This document shows, piece by piece, positions 1 through 10,900 of a stretch of DNA of 64,000 bases; within the stretch, counting starts at the first letter, position 1; every line of letters starts with the position of its first letter. The DNA comes from Bartonella rattimassiliensis 15908 (GTDB taxonomy: Bacteria; Pseudomonadota; Alphaproteobacteria; Rhizobiales; Rhizobiaceae). The translations under genes were made by a program, and so were the position numbers. The DNA lies in NCBI RefSeq assembly GCF_000278215.1, contig NZ_JH725068.1, positions 84,337 through 148,336 of the forward strand, given 5' to 3'. The notes under the pieces were generated by a model. That model ran no database searches. It was given only the letters and a program-made list of their open reading frames with translations, and was not told the DNA's origin.

Positions 1-1
1 C

Positions 2-634
2 AGTCAACTTACGCGTATGAAAATGCTCCTCCCAAATTTTAATATTGATTTAAATGTCCCTCCTCCTTCAAACCTTACATCTTTATTTTCGAGCAAAGTA
101 AAAGAAATTCGACTTGAAATCGGCTTTGGAAGCGGTGAACATTTACTCCATGAAATGGAAAATTTTCCACAAACCGGTTTTATCGGAATCGAGCCTTTTA
201 TCAATGGCATGGCAAAAATATTGTTGTATCTTGAACAATATAAACACTATCAAAATCATCTTCGTCTTTATAATGATGATGCTACACACTTACTTGATTG
301 GCTTCCCGATAATTCGCTTGATGGAATAGATCTCTTCTATCCTGACCCTTGGCCGAAAAAGAAACACTGGAAACGGCGTTTCATCAACATAAAAAACCTT
401 AATCGTTTTGCTCGCGTTCTTAAAATGGGGAAAAAATTGCGCTTTGCTAGCGATATAGACAGTTATGTAAACTGGACCTTATACCATTGTGCACAACATG
501 AACACTTTGAGTGGGCAGCAGAAAAACCTCAAGACTGGAGAAAACCTTATCCACTATGGAGAGGAACACGTTATGAAGCAAAAGCTTTCCGCGAAGGACG
601 AACGCCAACCTATCTTACCTTTATCAAAAAATAA
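2..634 (+). CDS. trmB: tRNA (guanine-N7-)-methyltransferase, 5'-truncated by window edge
   Basis: TrmB methylates N7 of G46 in tRNA using S-adenosylmethionine. The readable part (about 210 residues) has the SAM-binding stretch [11 protein letters not shown], the downstream [14 protein letters not shown]-type signature (here [14 protein letters not shown]) and the C-terminal [13 protein letters not shown] block, all diagnostic of the family. The frame stays open to the left edge, and the residues before the first ATG at 17 still look like TrmB, so the true start most likely lies upstream of the window. It is followed after about 150 bases by rimP in the same direction. Identification is firm; only the N-terminus is missing. 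Confidence 0.93.
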   Translation, partial: SQLTRMKMLLPNFNIDLNVPPPSNLTSLFSSKVKEIRLEIGFGSGEHLLHEMENFPQTGFIGIEPFINGMAKILLYLEQYKHYQNHLRLYNDDATHLLDWLPDNSLDGIDLFYPDPWPKKKHWKRRFINIKNLNRFARVLKMGKKLRFASDIDSYVNWTLYHCAQHEHFEWAAEKPQDWRKPYPLWRGTRYEAKAFREGRTPTYLTFIKK

Positions 635-785
635 ACAATTAAGTGCTTTTCTCATAAACAACTTGAAAAATTTTGAATTTAAGAGTATCTGTAGTTAAAT
701 TCTTGGTCTTATGATGAAGAGTGGGTCTTTGGATCTGCTCTTTTTTAATATCATAAAACTGATGAAAATAACTTGGATAAAATGT

Positions 786-1412
786 ATGAACGAAACTGAG
801 AAAATAAGCAAGCTTGATGAACCTCGCCTGTTTGAAGAAGATGGTATCGAAGCACAAGTTGCTTCTCTTGTCATACCAGTGCTTAAACCTTTAGGTTTTC
901 GTTTGGTTCGTGTGAAACTTCTTGGGCAAAATGGTTTAACACTTCAAATTATGGTTGAACGCGCTGATGGTTCTATGACCGTAGAAGATTGCGAAATTGT
1001 TAGTCGGACTGTTTCTCCCCTTCTTGATGTGCAAAACGTTATTGAGCGCAAATATCATTTAGAAATCTCATCGCCTGGAATTGATCGTCCATTGGTGAGA
1101 AAATCTGATTTTTTTCATTGGCAAGGACATATTGCAAAAATTGAAACTAACATAACAATTGACGGGCGCCGAAAATTTCGTGGAGCACTTACAAATATCA
1201 CGCAAGACGGATTTGTTTTAAACACTGATAAAGCTGCCTATGGAGAAGCCATATCTACCCCTATTTCTTTTTGTGATATTATAAATGCGCATTTAGTGCT
1301 TACCGATGAACTCATTCGCGATGCTTTGAAAAAAAATAAAGATTTAAGTCAACAATTCATTCCCGAAAATAACCCTAACGACTCAATACAGACACTTAAT
1401 TTCGAAAAGTAA
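786..1412 (+). CDS. rimP: Ribosome maturation factor RimP
   Basis: RimP helps assemble the 30S ribosomal subunit. This 208-residue form starts at the ATG at 786 (MNETEKIS). The frame is open further upstream to 711, but those residues are hydrophobic and not RimP-like. Family motifs seen include the EISSPGIDRPL block near the middle and an N-terminal alpha/beta domain (GFRLVRVKL, ADGSMTVEDCEIVSR). It heads the rimP-nusA-ylxR-infB cluster conserved across bacteria, and nusA follows after 50 bases. Slightly longer than the E. coli protein, as is normal for alphaproteobacteria. Confidence 0.93.
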   Translation: MNETEKISKLDEPRLFEEDGIEAQVASLVIPVLKPLGFRLVRVKLLGQNGLTLQIMVERADGSMTVEDCEIVSRTVSPLLDVQNVIERKYHLEISSPGIDRPLVRKSDFFHWQGHIAKIETNITIDGRRKFRGALTNITQDGFVLNTDKAAYGEAISTPISFCDIINAHLVLTDELIRDALKKNKDLSQQFIPENNPNDSIQTLNFEK

Positions 1413-1462
1413 TAATATCACTGGGAAATACCCATCGTGTGGTACAAAGAAGGAGAAAATTG

Positions 1463-3094
1463 ATGGCTACAAGCGCTAACAGACTTGAGATTCTGCAAAT
1501 TGCAGATGCTGTTGCACGTGAAAAGTCAATCGATCGTGAAATTGTCATTTCTGCGATGGCTGATGCTATTCAAAAAGCAGCACGTTCTCGTTATGGTCAA
1601 GAAACCAATATCCGTGCTGAAATCAATTCTAAAACAGGCGAAATTAAATTACAGCGCTTGCTTAAAATTGTTGATGTCGTTGAAGACTATACAACGGAAA
1701 TTACTTTGTCCGATGCCCTCAAACGTCAAGCAGATGCAAAAATTGGTGATTTTTTTGCTGATCTTTTACCTCCTATGGATTTTGGACGTATCGCAGCACA
1801 ATCGGCTAAACAGGTCATTGTACAAAAAGTACGTGATGCAGAGCGTGATCAGCAATATGAAGAGTTCAAAAATAAAGTTGGGGAAATTATCTCTGGTACA
1901 GTAAAGCGTGTGGAATATGGTAATATTATCGTCGATCTAGGACGTGGTGAAGCTATTGTGCGCCGAGACGAATTAATTCCCCGTGAATCCTTCCGCTATG
2001 GAGACCGGATTCGTGCTTTTGTCAATGATGTACATCGTGAAACCCGTGGACCACAGATTTTCCTTTCACGCACACATCCTCAATTTATGGTCAAACTTTT
2101 CACTATGGAAGTGCCAGAAATTTATGATGGTATTATAGAAATCAAATCCGTCGCTCGTGATCCAGGTTCACGGGCTAAAATCGCCGTTGTTTCACGCGAT
2201 GGTTCCATTGATCCTGTTGGTGCATGTGTTGGAATGCGAGGAAGCCGTGTACAAGCTGTTGTTGCAGAATTACAAGGCGAAAAAATCGATATTATTCCCT
2301 GGTCACCCGATGCTGCAACATTTGTCGTTAATGCACTGCAACCTGCTGAAGTTTCTAAAATCATTCTTGATGAAGATGCTGAACGTATTGAAGTTATCGT
2401 GCCTGATGATCAACTTAGCCTTGCTATTGGACGACGTGGTCAAAATGTTCGTTTAGCTTCGCAATTAACAGGATGGAACATCGATATTTTAACGGAAAAA
2501 GAAGAATCTGAAAATCGTCAAAAAGAATTTACTGAACGCAGTAAATTGTTTATGGAATCTTTAGAGGTTGACGAAATGATCGGACAGGTTATGGCATCAG
2601 AGGGTTTTTCTTCTATCGAAGAGATCGCCTATATTGATCTTGAAGAAATCGCTTCTATTGATGGTTTTGACCATGAAACCGCTGCTGAAATCCAGAGTCG
2701 TGCTCGCGAATATCTTGATCATCAAGAAAAAGAACTCGATGAAAAACGCAAAAAGCTCGGAGTTTCTGATGAATTGCAAACACTTCCTGGAATGACAAGT
2801 GCTATGTTGGTTGCAATTGGTGAGGATGGTGTAAAAACGATAGAAGACTTTGCTGGTTACGCCGTTGATGATTTAGCTGGTTGGAGAGAACGTAAAGAAG
2901 GTCAAATAAAAAATTTTGCTGGTATCCTAAGCCCATTTGATATTACACGTGCTGATGCAGAAGCTATGGTTTTAGCCGCACGTGTACAAGCAGGTTGGAT
3001 AGACCAAGTTGATCTTGTTACAGAAAATTCTGTAGAAGTTGAAAATTCTGCAGAAAATAAAAAAACAAATGATTTGAATGTGGATACATTTTAA
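1463..3094 (+). CDS. nusA: Transcription termination/antitermination protein NusA
   Basis: NusA binds RNA polymerase and nascent RNA and controls pausing, termination and antitermination. The product is 543 residues: an N-terminal polymerase-binding domain, an S1 domain (VGEIISGTVKRVEYGNIIVDLG), two KH domains (VGACVGMRGSRVQAV and LAIGRRGQNVRLASQL) and two C-terminal acidic/helix-hairpin-helix repeats. The start at 1463 is preceded by AAGGAG; an in-frame start at 1439 would add only a short basic stretch without a ribosome-binding site. The stop abuts the next gene directly (TAA then ATG), so the two are almost certainly cotranscribed and translationally coupled. Confidence 0.96.
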   Translation: MATSANRLEILQIADAVAREKSIDREIVISAMADAIQKAARSRYGQETNIRAEINSKTGEIKLQRLLKIVDVVEDYTTEITLSDALKRQADAKIGDFFADLLPPMDFGRIAAQSAKQVIVQKVRDAERDQQYEEFKNKVGEIISGTVKRVEYGNIIVDLGRGEAIVRRDELIPRESFRYGDRIRAFVNDVHRETRGPQIFLSRTHPQFMVKLFTMEVPEIYDGIIEIKSVARDPGSRAKIAVVSRDGSIDPVGACVGMRGSRVQAVVAELQGEKIDIIPWSPDAATFVVNALQPAEVSKIILDEDAERIEVIVPDDQLSLAIGRRGQNVRLASQLTGWNIDILTEKEESENRQKEFTERSKLFMESLEVDEMIGQVMASEGFSSIEEIAYIDLEEIASIDGFDHETAAEIQSRAREYLDHQEKELDEKRKKLGVSDELQTLPGMTSAMLVAIGEDGVKTIEDFAGYAVDDLAGWRERKEGQIKNFAGILSPFDITRADAEAMVLAARVQAGWIDQVDLVTENSVEVENSAENKKTNDLNVDTF

Positions 3095-3730
3095 ATGAAT
3101 GAACGAACTTGCATTGTGACTAGAAAAAATACCTCAGTGCAAAAGCTGATCCGTTTTGTTATTGGTCCCAATAACCAAATTGTTCCTGATCTTAAAGCTA
3201 ATTTACCAGGGCGTGGCGTTTGGGTTTCTGCCCATCATGCTGTTATTGAGAAGGCAATTAAACAAAAATCTTTTCATAAAAACTTTAAAACAGATGTTGA
3301 GGTTGCACCAAATCTTGGGCATGTTGTTGATACTCTTTTACTAAAAGCTGCGCTTGCAAGCCTTTCCATGGCACGAAAAGCAGGAGCGATTATCATGGGA
3401 GCAACAAAAGTTGATGCCGCTATCCGCTCCGGTCAAGTTATTCTTGTACTTCATGCCAAAGAGGCAACAGAAGATGGAAAACGAAAAATTGCACAGGCTA
3501 TCCATACAATACAACAACAAACAAATCGCACTATAAAAACCATGTCTTTATTTACAAGCGATGAAATGCGCGTGGCTTTTGGCTCTAATCTTGTAATGCA
3601 CGCAGCCTTATTGGATACAAAAGCTGCTGAAGGATTTCTCAAAACGACACATAAATTGATCACCTATCGTGATGACAAACATAGTAAGCTTGGTGAGATG
3701 ACGGCACAAGCCGTGAAGGAAGTACAATGA
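3095..3730 (+). CDS. YlxR-family RNA-binding protein with L7Ae-like domain (DUF448)
   Basis: A 211-residue two-domain protein. The N-terminal 75 residues carry the YlxR/DUF448 signature (RTCIVTR near the start, [12 protein letters not shown]). The middle part ([30 protein letters not shown] when read in pieces) resembles an L7Ae/L30e-type RNA-binding fold. This fusion is usual in alphaproteobacteria and always sits between nusA and infB. It starts immediately after the nusA stop and overlaps infB by four bases (ATGA). Its exact role is not settled; binding to structured RNA or nucleoid DNA has been proposed for relatives. Confidence 0.88.
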   Translation: MNERTCIVTRKNTSVQKLIRFVIGPNNQIVPDLKANLPGRGVWVSAHHAVIEKAIKQKSFHKNFKTDVEVAPNLGHVVDTLLLKAALASLSMARKAGAIIMGATKVDAAIRSGQVILVLHAKEATEDGKRKIAQAIHTIQQQTNRTIKTMSLFTSDEMRVAFGSNLVMHAALLDTKAAEGFLKTTHKLITYRDDKHSKLGEMTAQAVKEVQ

Positions 3731-6246
3731 GTGAAAATAACAACGACAAAACAACAGTCAAGAGGACACTAACCCTCAAGCGGTCTGTCTTGGAAACGAG
3801 TACGGTCAAACAAAACTTTAGTCATGGCCGTACAAAGGCTGTCGTTGTCGAAACAAAACGGCGTAAAATTGCGCGACCTGATGAAAAAATTGAAATCCAA
3901 CAGCCTATTACAAAGCCGCATGTGGCTCCTCAGCGCTCTAAACCACGTTTTGAGGAAAAAAAACCTCAAGAATCTGTGTCCAAAAGTAATCTTTCATCAG
4001 CTGAAATGGAAGCAAGACTTCGTGCATTAGAAGAAGCACATATCCAAGAAAGAATAACGCGCGAACAAGCTGAAGAAGAAGCAAGACGCGCTAAAGAACG
4101 GGAGGAAATTTTACAGAAAGAAATTAAAGAAACAGAAATACAAAGACAAAAAGAAGAAAAAAAACCGTCAGTACAGACTCCACCTGTTCTCCCTCTCATC
4201 GAACAGACAGATATTCCTATTGCACCCCAAAACACAACTGTCATTGAAAAACGCAAAATAGATGAAAATAAAGAGGAAGAACGGCATAGCCGACGTGCTA
4301 ATCCTGCTAAATCAGAAATACGTGTGCCAAAAGTTGTCAAAGGAGCTGATGAGCGACGTCGTGGAAAACTGACTCTTAATAGCGCACTAGACGAAGAAGG
4401 GAGTGCCCGGGGGCGTTCAATGGCTGCAATGCGGCGTAGACAGGAAAAGTTTAAGCGTGCACAAAATCAAGAACCAAGAGAAAAAATTTCTCGTGAAGTT
4501 GTTCTTCCTGAGACAATTACCATTCAAGAACTCGCACAACGTATGACTGAGCGATCTGTTGATGTCATTAAATTTTTAATGAAACAAGGACAAATGATGA
4601 AACCCGGCGATATTATTGATGCAGATGTTGCTGAACTCATCGCTGTTGAATTTGGTCATACTGTTAAACGTGTTTTAGAATCTGATGTAGAAGAAGGTAT
4701 CTTTAATATAACAGATAATCCTCAAAATATGCAATCGCGTCCTCCTGTTGTAACCATTATGGGCCATGTTGACCATGGAAAAACTTCTCTTCTGGATGCT
4801 ATCCGCAAAGCAAATGTTGTTTCTGGCGAAGCAGGCGGTATTACGCAGCATATTGGTGCCTATCAAGTAGAACAAAATGGTCAAAAAATTACCTTTATTG
4901 ATACACCGGGGCATGCTGCATTTACGGCAATGCGTGCTCGTGGAGCTCGTGTTACCGATATTGCTGTTCTCGTTGTAGCCGCTGATGATAGTGTCATGCC
5001 TCAAACGATTGAATCAATCAATCATGCCAAAGCTGCTGGCGTACCTATCATTGTTGCTATTAATAAAATTGATAAACCAGCTGCGAATGCACAAAAGGTA
5101 CGTACAGAACTTCTACACCATGAAGTATTTGTTGAAACTATGGGAGGGGAGACGCTAGACGTTGAAGTTTCTGCTAAAACTGGTCAAAACCTTGATAAAC
5201 TTCTCGAAGCTATTCTTCTTCAAGCTGAAATACTTGATCTAAAAGCAGATTCTCAACGAACCGCAGAGGGCATTGTTATTGAAGCTAAACTGGATCGGGG
5301 ACGTGGATCTGTTGCAACAGTTCTTGTTCAAAAAGGTACATTGCATCCTTCTGATATTATTGTTGCTGGTAATGAATGGGGACGCGTACGTGCTTTGATT
5401 GATGACCATGGTCGGCACATCAAAGAAGCAGTTCCTTCTACACCTATTGAAATTTTAGGTATGCAAGGGACACCACAAGCAGGTGATCGTTTTGCTGTGG
5501 TCAGTCATGAGGCAAAAGCACGTGAAATTGCTGAATACCGTCAGCGGCTAGCACGTGACAAAGCTGTAGCTCGACAAACTGGTTCTCGTGGTTCTCTTGA
5601 ACAAATGATGACAAAATTGCAAACTACTGGCATTAAGGAATTTCCTCTTATCATTAAAGGAGATGTGCAGGGATCAATTGAAGCAATCGCTTCAGCATTA
5701 GAAAAACTAGGGAATGAAGAAGTACGTGCGCGTATTGTACATTCTGGTGCTGGTGGTATCACTGAAAGTGATGTTTCTCTTGCTGAAGCATCTAATTCAG
5801 CTGTAATTGGCTTTAATGTTAGAGCTAATAAACAGGCGCGTGATGCTGCTAAAACACAAGGTATTGAAATTCGCTATTATAATATCATCTATGATCTTGT
5901 TGACGATATAAAAGCTGCTATGTCAGGATTACTCTCACCAGAACAGCGCGAAACTTTCCTTGGAAATGCTGAAATTCTAGAAGTCTTTAACATTACAAGA
6001 ATCGGAAAAGTCGCAGGATGTCGTGTTATAGAAGGTAAAATAGAACGGGGAGCAGGTGTTCGTCTTATCCGCGATAATATTGTCATTCATGAAGGAAAAC
6101 TTAAAACACTCAAACGCTTTAAGGATGAAGTCAATGAAGTGCAAAGTGGTCAAGAATGTGGAATAGCCTTTGAGAACTATGAAGATATGCGTGCAGGAGA
6201 CATCATCGAAACCTTCCATATCGAACATATTAACCGCACATTATAA
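3727..6246 (+). CDS. infB: Translation initiation factor IF-2
   Basis: IF-2 is the GTPase that places initiator fMet-tRNA on the 30S subunit and promotes 50S joining. The 839-residue product has a long charged, low-complexity N-terminal third rich in Glu/Lys/Arg (roughly residues 30-240), an IF2_N helical domain, then the G domain with GHVDHGKTS (G1), DTPGHAAF (G3), NKID (G4) and SAK (G5), followed by domains II-IV ending in the fMet-tRNA-binding C2 part. The start codon overlaps the end of the upstream ylxR-like gene. Length and order are normal for Rhizobiales. Confidence 0.97.
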   Translation: MSENNNDKTTVKRTLTLKRSVLETSTVKQNFSHGRTKAVVVETKRRKIARPDEKIEIQQPITKPHVAPQRSKPRFEEKKPQESVSKSNLSSAEMEARLRALEEAHIQERITREQAEEEARRAKEREEILQKEIKETEIQRQKEEKKPSVQTPPVLPLIEQTDIPIAPQNTTVIEKRKIDENKEEERHSRRANPAKSEIRVPKVVKGADERRRGKLTLNSALDEEGSARGRSMAAMRRRQEKFKRAQNQEPREKISREVVLPETITIQELAQRMTERSVDVIKFLMKQGQMMKPGDIIDADVAELIAVEFGHTVKRVLESDVEEGIFNITDNPQNMQSRPPVVTIMGHVDHGKTSLLDAIRKANVVSGEAGGITQHIGAYQVEQNGQKITFIDTPGHAAFTAMRARGARVTDIAVLVVAADDSVMPQTIESINHAKAAGVPIIVAINKIDKPAANAQKVRTELLHHEVFVETMGGETLDVEVSAKTGQNLDKLLEAILLQAEILDLKADSQRTAEGIVIEAKLDRGRGSVATVLVQKGTLHPSDIIVAGNEWGRVRALIDDHGRHIKEAVPSTPIEILGMQGTPQAGDRFAVVSHEAKAREIAEYRQRLARDKAVARQTGSRGSLEQMMTKLQTTGIKEFPLIIKGDVQGSIEAIASALEKLGNEEVRARIVHSGAGGITESDVSLAEASNSAVIGFNVRANKQARDAAKTQGIEIRYYNIIYDLVDDIKAAMSGLLSPEQRETFLGNAEILEVFNITRIGKVAGCRVIEGKIERGAGVRLIRDNIVIHEGKLKTLKRFKDEVNEVQSGQECGIAFENYEDMRAGDIIETFHIEHINRTL

Positions 6247-6371
6247 ATAAAATAATCAAATAACTTTACTCTGTTGTGCGATGAGAAAAGCTATTGGATT
6301 CTTACACAATATCTCTTTTTTTCCTTATCTAGACGATCAAAAAAAGGGTTTATAGCAAGGATAAAGCTTTG

Positions 6372-6779
6372 ATGAAAAATGCAGGGACATCACAACGGCA
6401 ACTTAGAGTAGCAGAGCAAGTACGTCATGCAGTAGCGCATATACTACAGCGTGGTATTTTGTTTGATGATATTTTGAAGGATGCTGTCATTTCTGTCTCT
6501 GAAGTACGTATGTCACCAGATTTAAAAATTGCTACTTGCTTTGTATCACCTCTCAGTACTTTTAAAAATGCTTCTCATACTGATGTCGTTAATACTCTCA
6601 ATAAACATAGTCGTTTTCTCCGTGGAGAAATCAGTCACGCATTGCGACAAATGAAATATATGCCAGAACTGCGTTTCCGACTTGATAATAGTTTTGATAA
6701 TTTTTCAAAAATTGATGCTCTACTTCGTTCGCCTGAGGTAGCGCGCGATCTTCACCATAGTGAAAAAGATGAGGATTAG
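6372..6779 (+). CDS. rbfA: 30S ribosome-binding factor RbfA
   Basis: RbfA is a small KH-fold protein needed for late 16S rRNA processing and cold adaptation. 135 residues from the ATG at 6372; a TTG lies directly before it at 6369. Family features: [17 protein letters not shown] at the N-terminus, the central [20 protein letters not shown] strand-helix-strand pattern and a C-terminal helix ending near [10 protein letters not shown]. It lies 125 bases after infB and runs almost directly into truB (4 bases), so it probably belongs to the same transcript. Confidence 0.93.
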   Translation: MKNAGTSQRQLRVAEQVRHAVAHILQRGILFDDILKDAVISVSEVRMSPDLKIATCFVSPLSTFKNASHTDVVNTLNKHSRFLRGEISHALRQMKYMPELRFRLDNSFDNFSKIDALLRSPEVARDLHHSEKDED

Positions 6780-6783
6780 AAAC

Positions 6784-7746
6784 ATGATACGGCAACACAA
6801 AAAAAAGGGACGTCCTGTTTCTGGCTGGGTCATATTTGATAAACCAAAAGGAATGAAATCAACAGAAGCTGTCTCACAAATCAAATGGCTCTTTCATGCA
6901 CAAAAAGCAGGACATGCGGGTACACTTGATCCTCTTGCTTCTGGTCTCCTGCCCATTGCATTGGGCGAAGCAACTAAAACCGTCCCTTATGTGATACAAG
7001 GCAAAAAAACTTACCGTTTTCATATCGCTTGGGGACAAGAGCGTGCAACAGATGATCTAGAGGGAGAAATAACGAAAACATCTCTCAAACGTCCGACACA
7101 AGAAGAAATACTTACTCTTCTTCCTCAATATACAGGTGTTATTTTGCAAACACCTCCACAATTTTCAGCAATCAAAATTGCTGGCAATCGCGCCTATGAT
7201 CTAGCACGTGAAGGAGAAGTCATCGAAATTCCGCCTCGTGAAGTGGAAATAGAAACTTTCAAGTTAATAGAAACTCTTAGCAAAGAGCAATCTGTCTTTG
7301 AAATAACCTGCGGAAAGGGAACTTATGTGCGCTCTTTAGCACGCGATCTGGGACGCGATCTGGGTTGCTATGGATATATCTCTGACTTAAGACGTATTGC
7401 CGTAGCCCCTTTTGATGAAGAGGATCTCATTACATGGGATGAACTAAAAGCGGCCATCCTGCCAAATAAAAATATTACAGATGAAAATAATAGTTCTTTT
7501 GAAAAAAAATTCTCAATACTCGATGAGCTCTTAATTGAAACGAGCACCGCATTGGATTGCCTCTCTCATTATACCCTTAATGAAACTCAAGCACAGAGAG
7601 TTATGAAAGGTCATTCTATATCCTTGTGTCATAACAAGATATCTCTTGATGAAGATGAGATTTGTGTCCTTTATAAAGAACAACTTCTTGCCATCGGTAT
7701 CCTCGACAAAGATCTATTTAAACCAAAGCGGATTTTCACAATTTAA
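6784..7746 (+). CDS. truB: tRNA pseudouridine(55) synthase TruB
   Basis: TruB makes pseudouridine 55 in the T-loop of tRNAs. 320 residues from the ATG at 6784 (MIRQHKKKG); an upstream in-frame ATG at 6760 lies inside rbfA. The catalytic motif [16 protein letters not shown] with its essential Asp is intact, as are KTYRF and [14 protein letters not shown]. The C-terminal 80 residues are the weakly conserved PUA-like extension. In related genomes truB is followed directly by rpsO; here a 3.1 kb segment with an exporter gene intervenes. Confidence 0.95.
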   Translation: MIRQHKKKGRPVSGWVIFDKPKGMKSTEAVSQIKWLFHAQKAGHAGTLDPLASGLLPIALGEATKTVPYVIQGKKTYRFHIAWGQERATDDLEGEITKTSLKRPTQEEILTLLPQYTGVILQTPPQFSAIKIAGNRAYDLAREGEVIEIPPREVEIETFKLIETLSKEQSVFEITCGKGTYVRSLARDLGRDLGCYGYISDLRRIAVAPFDEEDLITWDELKAAILPNKNITDENNSSFEKKFSILDELLIETSTALDCLSHYTLNETQAQRVMKGHSISLCHNKISLDEDEICVLYKEQLLAIGILDKDLFKPKRIFTI

Positions 7747-7757
7747 TCGATTCTTTC

Positions 7758-7776
7758 CCACAACTACCTGTTGTGG
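7758..7776 (+). terminator. Possible weak terminator after truB
   Basis: A perfect 7-bp inverted repeat (CCACAAC, 5-base loop, GTTGTGG) lies 11 bases past the truB stop. It is not followed by a clean T-run, so it may be a Rho-dependent pause site or mRNA 3'-end structure. Confidence 0.4.
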
Positions 7777-8080
7777 TAAAGTATTCTTCTCTATCCTCTA
7801 AGAAAAATGTATTGCTTTTTATCGTTTACATTCACTTTATTCATATCAAACCTTAAATTAATGATACAAGCCAATACCATCACATACTTTATTCATTTCT
7901 CATGTTGTAACCCTCCTTATATTTAAAAAGATTTATGAGAGGCATTTTTATCCCTTTTTTAAACGTTGTATTTTAGAAAAATAACGTGTTTGTTTATCGG
8001 CTCTAACATTAAAACAAATTTTTTTTCCGCATTAACTTTCATTTGTAATATGTAAGCGAATGATTGAGACTGATGCAACC

Positions 8081-8170
8081 TAAACAAATTTAAAATGAGA
8101 CAATCCTGTAATATTCTAGACCTTTACATTCAATATAAAAAACAATTATCTATTCTTATAATCAATGCGT
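8081..8170 (+). repeat. Dispersed intergenic repeat, copy A (degenerate)
   Basis: Shares with the other copies the order: AAATTTAAAATGAGA-like block, a short spacer, TTCAATATAAAAAA-like block, then a TTATAATCAAT-like block. It is the most diverged copy and was recognised only by comparison with copies B-E. Confidence 0.4.
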
Positions 8171-8749
8171 TGCAATCACATTTATTGCACCCAACCTTTA
8201 AAATTCCCCAAAATCTATGTTAGTTTAATCACCACTTTGATTATTACAATATAGATCTACATACTCTCTTTTTTGCTAAAAAAACTGTTTAGAATAGAAA
8301 AACTCAAACCTTAGAATTCCAACGCATGTTAAAGATAATGCTCACAAACTATATGTTTCAGCAAAAATTGATCGTTGATTACCTACAAATGGTATAATTA
8401 TGCTATACGCTTTGCCTCACGTTTTTATTTCTCTCGTTTTTTTAATATTCAAAGTAAAAGTCTCAAAATAGAAAATTGTTGTTTTGCCTATTCACACGCT
8501 TTTTTAAGAAACGTTTATTAATGCACTTGAACCTATTTCAAAACAGCGCTTGTAATAAAATGTATAAAACCCATCGCACATTGCTGCATCTTTACAATTA
8601 ATAAAAATATAAGGTATTCTCATCATTTTATCTTATCATTTAAAATATCATCAGGAATCTTTGCACTTAAGGGAGTTCATCAGAAATCCTTATTTTTCTA
8701 TCGTTTTTATCATATTCACTATACTTATGACGTATAAGAAAATGGCTTT

Positions 8750-8862
8750 TATTGATTCAATATAAAGTAAATTAAATAAATTTGAAATGAGAGACTTAAG
8801 ATCTTCAAAACTATCACTCAATACGAAAAAAATAAATAGTTATTATAAATCAATTTATTAAC
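8750..8862 (+). repeat. Dispersed intergenic repeat, copy B
   Basis: Contains TTGATTCAATATAAA, AAATTTGAAATGAGAG, AAGATCTTC, CACTCAATACGAAAAA and TTATTATAAATCAATTTATT in the same order as copies C and E. It ends about 95 bases past the stop codon of the minus-strand MFS gene. Confidence 0.6.
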
Positions 8863-8957
8863 TATTAAAGTAGCAATTTTTTTGTTGTACTTATGCTAAT
8901 AAATTAATCGAAATAATATGAACATATTCAACTATTTTACAAAAAAACTGCTTTCAC

Positions 8958-10586
8958 TTAAAGGAGATGATCAGAGGAAGCTTTTAAAAGCATCTCATTC
9001 GCTTGGGGTATTGTCTGCCGTTCAATCATGCGGTGCACTCTTATACCGTTAGGAGCGCAATTTAAATGACGTAGACGCTTATTGACTTCTGCATCCGCTT
9101 TTGTCCGACGATGATTATGGCGTAAATAATCTACCCATGTTGGCATATGATAAGCCTCTGTCCAATATTCAGGTCTTTCAAGATCTCGTAAAAGAACCCA
9201 TTGACGCGCACCATCACGTAACCGAATATGGCGTCGACGCGTCATCACTTTGAGAAACTCTTCAAGGTCATTTTCATGAATTTGATAATCGATCATTATC
9301 ATGATCGGACCACTTCTTGCTTTTAGGTCGAGGAACAATTCCGGCTCTCTAAAATGATCAAGAGGATCTAAATCTATCTGAGGAACTTCTTGAATTCTAA
9401 ATTTTATCCCCGCAAGAGCACCAAAAATCAAGAATAAAGAACAAACGATCAGAGCAATTGTTGGAGAATAACCATCAGCCAAAACTCCCCAGATTGCACT
9501 TCCAATAGCCATCCCCCCATAAGATGATGTTTGATAAAGTGCTAAAGAACGTGCAACAACCCAGCGTGGTGTAGAGAGTTGTATAGATGTATTAAACAAT
9601 GATAATGCCAACACCCAACATAAACCTGCAGGAAATAAAGCAATATGGCTGACAATCAGCGAGCGGTTTATTCCCAATAAAAAGCAAGAAAAGGCAAAAC
9701 CAATAAATGCACTTGCAATAATTGTTTCTGAACGAAAATGATGTCGTAAAAACGCATTAATAATACCTGCTGTTATAGCTCCTAACCCAAAAAAACCAAG
9801 CAATGTACCATAAAGAAAAGCACTTCCTCCAAGAACTTGATGCGCAACAATTGGTAAAAGTGCTAAAATCGAAATTGCTCCTATACCAAAAAGGAATGCT
9901 CGAACCATTATATGCAGAAGATTAGGTGACATTGCAACATAACGTACACCATCTGAGACAGCTCCTAACAATCTTTCTCGTGGCAATGAATTATTTTCAT
10001 AATTCGATTTCCAGAAAAATAACGCGCCGATAAGCGGAATATAGCTTATAGCATTAAACAAAAAAGCAGCAGATGCCCCCAAAATTGCAATGATGGCTCC
10101 CCCAATAGCAGGACCAATACTCCGCATCAGATTAAAGCCGACACTATTCAAACTAACAGCAGCAGGAATATTTTCCCTGCTCACAATATCTCCTATCGTT
10201 GCTTGCCAAGAAGGATTATAAAAGGCTGTGCCACATCCAATAAAAAACGTAAAACATAACAAAAGCCAAGGTGTTAGAAATCCCATATAGGCTAAAACAG
10301 ATAAACTCATGGATATAACCATCATCATAATTTGGGCGCACAACATAATTTGACGCCGATTAAAATTGTCCGCTAACGCCCCTGCCATCAAAGAAAACAT
10401 AACAAGTGGTAATGTTATCGCACTCTGAATAAGCCCAACCATGGAATGCGAAGAACTAATTAACGTCATTAACCACCCAGCTCCAACAGCTTGTATCTGC
10501 CCCCCTAAATTAGAAATAAGAGTAGATGACCATAAATTTCGAAATACCGAATTATGAAAAAGTTTCAATGTTGAAATGCTTTGCAT
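8958..10586 (-). CDS. MFS transporter (MFS_3/DUF894 type, EntS-like exporter) with soluble C-terminal domain
   Basis: A 542-residue major-facilitator protein. About 400 residues form roughly 12 membrane segments, with the MFS loop GALADNFNRRQIM after TM2-3. The last 140 residues are soluble, charged and Trp/His-rich (RQWVLLRDLERPEYW, PTWVDYLRHNHRRTKADAEV), as in the DUF894/MFS_3 subfamily that includes enterobactin-exporter-like proteins. The start at 10586 is chosen because GGAGGA precedes it by 6 bases; an ATG at 10607 would put that SD inside the gene. The substrate is unknown; export of a siderophore or drug-like compound is only a family-based guess. It stands alone between truB and rpsO. 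Confidence 0.82.
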   Translation of the reverse strand: MQSISTLKLFHNSVFRNLWSSTLISNLGGQIQAVGAGWLMTLISSSHSMVGLIQSAITLPLVMFSLMAGALADNFNRRQIMLCAQIMMMVISMSLSVLAYMGFLTPWLLLCFTFFIGCGTAFYNPSWQATIGDIVSRENIPAAVSLNSVGFNLMRSIGPAIGGAIIAILGASAAFLFNAISYIPLIGALFFWKSNYENNSLPRERLLGAVSDGVRYVAMSPNLLHIMVRAFLFGIGAISILALLPIVAHQVLGGSAFLYGTLLGFFGLGAITAGIINAFLRHHFRSETIIASAFIGFAFSCFLLGINRSLIVSHIALFPAGLCWVLALSLFNTSIQLSTPRWVVARSLALYQTSSYGGMAIGSAIWGVLADGYSPTIALIVCSLFLIFGALAGIKFRIQEVPQIDLDPLDHFREPELFLDLKARSGPIMIMIDYQIHENDLEEFLKVMTRRRHIRLRDGARQWVLLRDLERPEYWTEAYHMPTWVDYLRHNHRRTKADAEVNKRLRHLNCAPNGIRVHRMIERQTIPQANEMLLKASSDHLL

Positions 10587-10900
10587 CTTTTTCCTCCAAA
10601 TCGGCATTTATCACTTTTTACCACACACATGCTCATAATCTTTGTCTCAAAAGAATGCGTAAATTTTAAATAAAGACTTCTCATAAAACCCGATTTAAAT
10701 CAATATTTCAAAACAAAAGTCTTTCTTTAAATAAAGGCTTTAAAATGCTTATCAGGACTAGTATTTTAACCTCCTTTCCTATATAAGAGCGAAAATAGGT
10801 AAGAGTCTTTGACCCTTCTTATTTCTTCGTGGACCCTAGCTGAACGACATCTCGGCTATGGGTGTCTTTTTGTTTCTTCGTTTTTTGAAAGGATGATACG
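10587..10900. other. Divergent intergenic region between MFS gene and rpsO
   Basis: Holds the upstream regions of both flanking genes. An inverted pair AAAGACTT (near 10673) and AAGTCTTT (near 10720) and the structured rpsO leader at 10831-10866 are the only structure seen. Confidence 0.4.
10831..10866 (+). promoter_or_regulatory. Structured rpsO leader, candidate S15 autoregulatory or attenuator hairpin
   Basis: GACCCTAGC and GCTATGGGTGTC can pair (with bulges) around a 14-base loop, and the hairpin is followed by TTTTTG. It lies 35 bases before the rpsO start. Ribosomal protein S15 is known to repress its own mRNA through lineage-specific leader structures, including one from rhizobia. Whether this element is that structure cannot be decided by eye. 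Confidence 0.45.

Larger units (their letters stand above)
7747..8957. other. Long AT-rich non-coding gap
   Basis: About 1.2 kb with no open frame that looks like a protein, no tRNA and no recognisable pseudogene. It holds the hairpin after truB and two degenerate members of the dispersed intergenic repeat (about 8081-8170 and 8750-8862). The base composition is far more AT-rich than the flanking genes, consistent with decayed sequence. Confidence 0.6.

Noticed and set aside
3966-4340. 124-codon frame antisense to infB
   Set aside because: Mirrors the Glu/Lys-rich low-complexity part of IF-2; Ser/Cys/Leu-rich shadow.
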